NCBI GenBank assembly: GCA_030998225.1
Contig: JAPYXD010000718.1
Location: forward strand, 558,001 to 622,000
Origin: Diplolepis rosae
Taxonomy: Eukaryota; Arthropoda; Insecta; Hymenoptera; Diplolepididae
DNA length: 64,000 nt
Reading direction: 5' to 3'
The number at the start of each line of letters is the position of its first letter. Positions within the stretch are counted from its first letter, which is position 1. The notes under the pieces were generated by a model. That model had not been told where the DNA came from and made no database searches. It worked only from the letters and a program-made list of their open reading frames with translations. Positions 61,749 through 64,000 of the stretch are shown here, piece after piece. The translations under genes and the position numbers were made by a program.

Positions 61749-64000
61749 AAATTCTTATACTCCTAAGAATTCGCGCATTACTTGGCCACTCTTTTCAGGA
61801 CAGGCTTCGTCTAACTCGCATATTACTTGGCCACTTATGTATTTATATCAGTCATGAGGTCCATTGAACTCGCGCATTACTTGATCACCATACTAAAAGT
61901 CAGAGTCCGGAAATCTCGCGTATTACTTGGCCACTCTTTTCAAGACAGACTTTGTTTAACTCGCGTATTACGAGGCCACTCATGTATTTATATCAGTCCT
62001 GTGGTCCATTGAACTCGTGCATTACTTGGACACTATTATCAAGACAGACTTCGTTTATCTCGCGTATTACTTGGCCACCTTACTTTAAGTCAGAGTTCGG
62101 TAATCTCGCGTATTAGTTGGCCACTTTATAACAATTCTTATACTCCTAAGAATTCGCGCATTACTTGGCCACTCTTTTCAGGACAGGCTTCGTCTATCTC
62201 GCGTATTACGAGGCCACTTATGTATTTATATCAGTCATGAGGTCCATTGAACTCGCGCATTACTTGATCACCTTACTAAAATTCAGAGTCCGGAAATCTC
62301 GCGTATTACTTGGCCACTTTAGAAAAATTCTTATACTCCTATGAATTCGCGTATTACTTGGCCACTCTTTTCAGGACAGGCTTCGTCTAACTCGCGTATT
62401 ACGAGGCCACTCTTTTCAAGACAGGCTTCGTCTAACTCGCGTATTACGAGGCCACTTATGTATTTATATCAGTCATGAGGTCCATTGAACTCGCGCATTA
62501 CTTGATCACCTTACTAAAAGTCAGAGTCTGGAAATCTCGCGTATTACTTGGCCACTTTAGAAAAATTCTTATACTCCTATGAATTCGCGTATTACTTGGC
62601 CACACTTTTCAAGACAGACTTTGTTTAACTCGCGTATTACGAGGCCACTCATGTATTTATATCAGTCCTGTGGTCCATTGAACTCGTGCATTACTTGGCC
62701 ACTCTTTTCAGGACAGGCTTCGTCTAACTCATGTATTACGAGGCCACTTATGTATTTATATCAGTCATGAGGTCCATTGAACTCGCGCATTACTTGATCA
62801 CCTTACTACAAGTCAGAGTACGGAAATCTCGCGTATTACTTGGCCACCTTACTTAAAGTCAGAGTCTGGAAATCTCGCGTATTACTTGGCCACTTTAGAA
62901 AATTCTTATACTCCTAACAATTTGCGCATAACTTGGCCACACTTTTCAAGAAAGACTTTGTTTAACTCGCGTATTACGAGGCCACTCATGTATTTATATC
63001 AGTCCTGTGGTCCATTGAACTCGTACATTACTTGGCCACTCTTTTCAGGACAGGCTTCGTCTAACTCGCGTATTACGAGGCCACTTATGTATTTATATCA
63101 GTAATGATGTGCCTGGACCTCGCGCATTACTTGATCACCATACTAGAAGTCAGAGTACGGAAATCTCGCGTATTACTTGGCCACCTTACTTAAAGTCAGA
63201 GTCCGAAAATCTCGCGTATTAGTTGGCCACTTTATAACAATTCTAATACTCCTAACAATTTGCGCATAACTTGGCCAATCTTTTCAAGACAGACTTCGCT
63301 TAACTCGCGTATTACTTGGCCCCATATAAAAATTCTTACACTCCTAAGAACTCGCGCATTACTTGGCCACTTTACTTTTAGTCAGAGTCCGGAAATCTCG
63401 AGGATTACTTGGCCACTTTAGAAAAATTCTTATACTCCTATGAATTCGCGTATTACTTGGCCACTCTTTTCAAGACAGACTTTGTTTAACTCGCGTATTA
63501 CGAGGCCACTTATGTATTTATATCTGTCCTGTGGTCCATTGAACTCGCGCATTACTTGGCCACTCTTTTCAATACAGACTTCGTTTATCTCGCGTATTAC
63601 TTGCCCACCTTACTTAAAGTCAGAGTTCGGAAATGTCGCGTATTACTTGGCCACCTTACTTAAAGTCAGAGTCCGAAAATCTCGCGTATTAGTTGGCCAC
63701 TTTATAACAATTCTTATACTCCTAACAATTCGCGCATAGCTTGGCCCCATATAAAAATTCTTACACTCCTAAGAACTCGCGCATTACTTGGCCACTTTAC
63801 TTTAAGTCAGAGTCCGGAAATCTCGAGTATTACTTGGCCACTTTATAACAATTCTTATACTCCTAAGAATTCGCGCATTACTTGGCCACTCTTTTCAGGA
63901 CAGGCTTCGTCTAACTCGCGTATTACGAGGCCACTTATAAAAATTCTTATACTCCTAAGAATTCGCGCATTACTTGGCCACTCTTTTCAGGACAGGCTTC
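61749..64000 (+). repeat. Mixed-order satellite to the window end
   Basis: 61.8-62.2 kb resembles 41.5-41.9 and 49.4-49.8 kb (CACTCATGTATT, GAACTCGTGCATTAC). 63.4-63.75 kb resembles 48.6-48.8 kb. Near 63100 a D tail is strongly altered (GTAATGATGTGCCTGGACC). The array continues past the window edge. Confidence 0.85.

Larger units (their letters stand above)
1..64000 (+). repeat. Satellite DNA array, 45-54 bp monomers with four linker types
   Basis: The full window is head-to-tail satellite DNA. Each monomer starts with a 20-bp core, consensus YTCGCGYATTACTTGGCCAC, and continues with one of four linkers (A, B, C, D) of about 25-34 bp. All cores read in the same direction; I found no inverted monomer and no inserted foreign sequence. 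Core variants are ACTTGG (commonest), AGTTGG (mostly before B linkers starting TTTATAACAATT), ACGAGG (after C, before D or B) and TTGATC (the E form). No gene, RNA gene or mobile element lies within. The scale, single orientation and nested higher-order order are known traits of eukaryotic heterochromatic satellites; centromeric position is only an inference. Base composition is moderately AT-rich by eye (A monomer about 46% GC, B about 36%). Array edges are not in the window. Confidence 0.97.

Noticed and set aside
1..64000. CRISPR array (20-bp direct repeat with 25-34-bp spacers)
   Set aside because: The spacing looks superficially right, but the 'spacers' fall into only four families repeated throughout the window, and no cas gene or leader is present.
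1..64000. Protein-coding repeat gene (for example a long surface protein with short repeats)
   Set aside because: Monomer lengths of 46, 47 and 47-48 bp are not multiples of three, so no single frame runs across a word; stops occur every few monomers in every frame.
1..64000. TATA boxes (TATAAAAATT) in B linkers as promoters
   Set aside because: The motif is simply part of a repeated linker; there is no gene downstream and no other promoter element. Satellite transcription cannot be judged from sequence.
1..64000. Pol III B-box-like sequence GTTCGGAAATC in A linkers (tRNA or SINE origin)
   Set aside because: Only a partial match to GGTTCGANTCC, with no A-box at a proper distance and no cloverleaf; many A linkers carry TCCGG instead of TTCGG.
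1..64000. Telomeric or subtelomeric short repeats, rDNA spacer
   Set aside because: No TTAGGG, TTTAGGG or TTAGG runs and no rRNA sequence were seen in the window.
1..64000. Transposon-derived tandem (LTR, terminal inverted repeats, target-site duplications)
   Set aside because: No inverted monomers, no terminal repeats and no coding remnants; all repeat boundaries fall at monomer junctions.
1..64000. Replication origin or iteron array of a plasmid
   Set aside because: Iterons are few and lie next to a rep gene; here there are over a thousand monomers and no gene.

Overview
The whole 64 kb window is one uninterrupted block of tandemly repeated satellite DNA. I see no protein-coding gene, RNA gene, transposon, CRISPR array, telomere repeat or unique-sequence island on either strand. 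An unbroken, single-orientation satellite of this size with nested higher-order repeats points to eukaryotic constitutive heterochromatin (centromeric, pericentromeric, subtelomeric or B-chromosome type). I do not recognise the satellite and cannot name the organism.

The basic unit is a monomer of about 45-54 bp. Each monomer is a conserved 20-bp core (consensus YTCGCGYATTACTTGGCCAC) followed by one of four linkers: A (46 bp monomer, linker containing AGTCAGAGTCCGGAAAT), B (47-48 bp, AATTCTTATACTCCTAAGAA), C (45 bp, TTTTCAGGACAGGCTTCGTC or TTTTCAAGACAGACTTCG) and D (54 bp, TATGTATTTATATCAGTC). A fifth form, E, is an A monomer whose core TGGCCA has become TGATCA; it sits directly after D. Division of the window length by the mean monomer gives roughly 1,350 monomers (not counted one by one).

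Monomers are strung together by a strict order: C goes to D or B, D goes to E or C, A goes to B or A, B goes to C or A. The resulting 'words' are reused on several scales: dimers of 92 bp (C-B), tetramers of 186 bp (C-B-A-B), a 239-bp pentamer (D-E-A-B-C), a 470-bp decamer (C-D-C-A-A-B-C-B-A-B), 471-664-bp words near 8.8-10.8 kb, and long duplicated segments of about 1.1, 1.74, 1.92, 2.27, 2.36, 3.63, 5.1, 5.2-5.3 and 6.07 kb.

Layout: 1-4.8 kb, two and a bit copies of a 1.92-kb repeat; 4.8-15 kb, two copies of a 6.07-kb-spaced segment around a run of 664/663/471-bp words; 15.8-22 kb, three copies of a segment spaced 2.36 and 1.74 kb; 22-33.5 kb, mixed order with 186-, 470- and 1,086-bp repeats and a 5.09-kb-spaced duplication; 33.5-40.7 kb, a clean tandem pair of 3.63 kb; 40.7-49.4 kb, mixed order with a recurring 556-bp cassette and a 239-bp pentamer; 49.4-58.4 kb, a 5.2-5.3-kb-spaced duplication; 58.5-64 kb, a 2.27-kb-spaced duplication and mixed order to the end.

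Every open reading frame is the repeat translated in one of three frames. The same 20-bp core reads SRITWP, AHYLAT or RALLGH depending on frame, so none is annotated as a gene. Points most worth attention are the modular core-plus-interchangeable-linker design, the near-match to a CENP-B box at C junctions, the palindrome swap in E, and length-conserving patch replacements that look like gene conversion.
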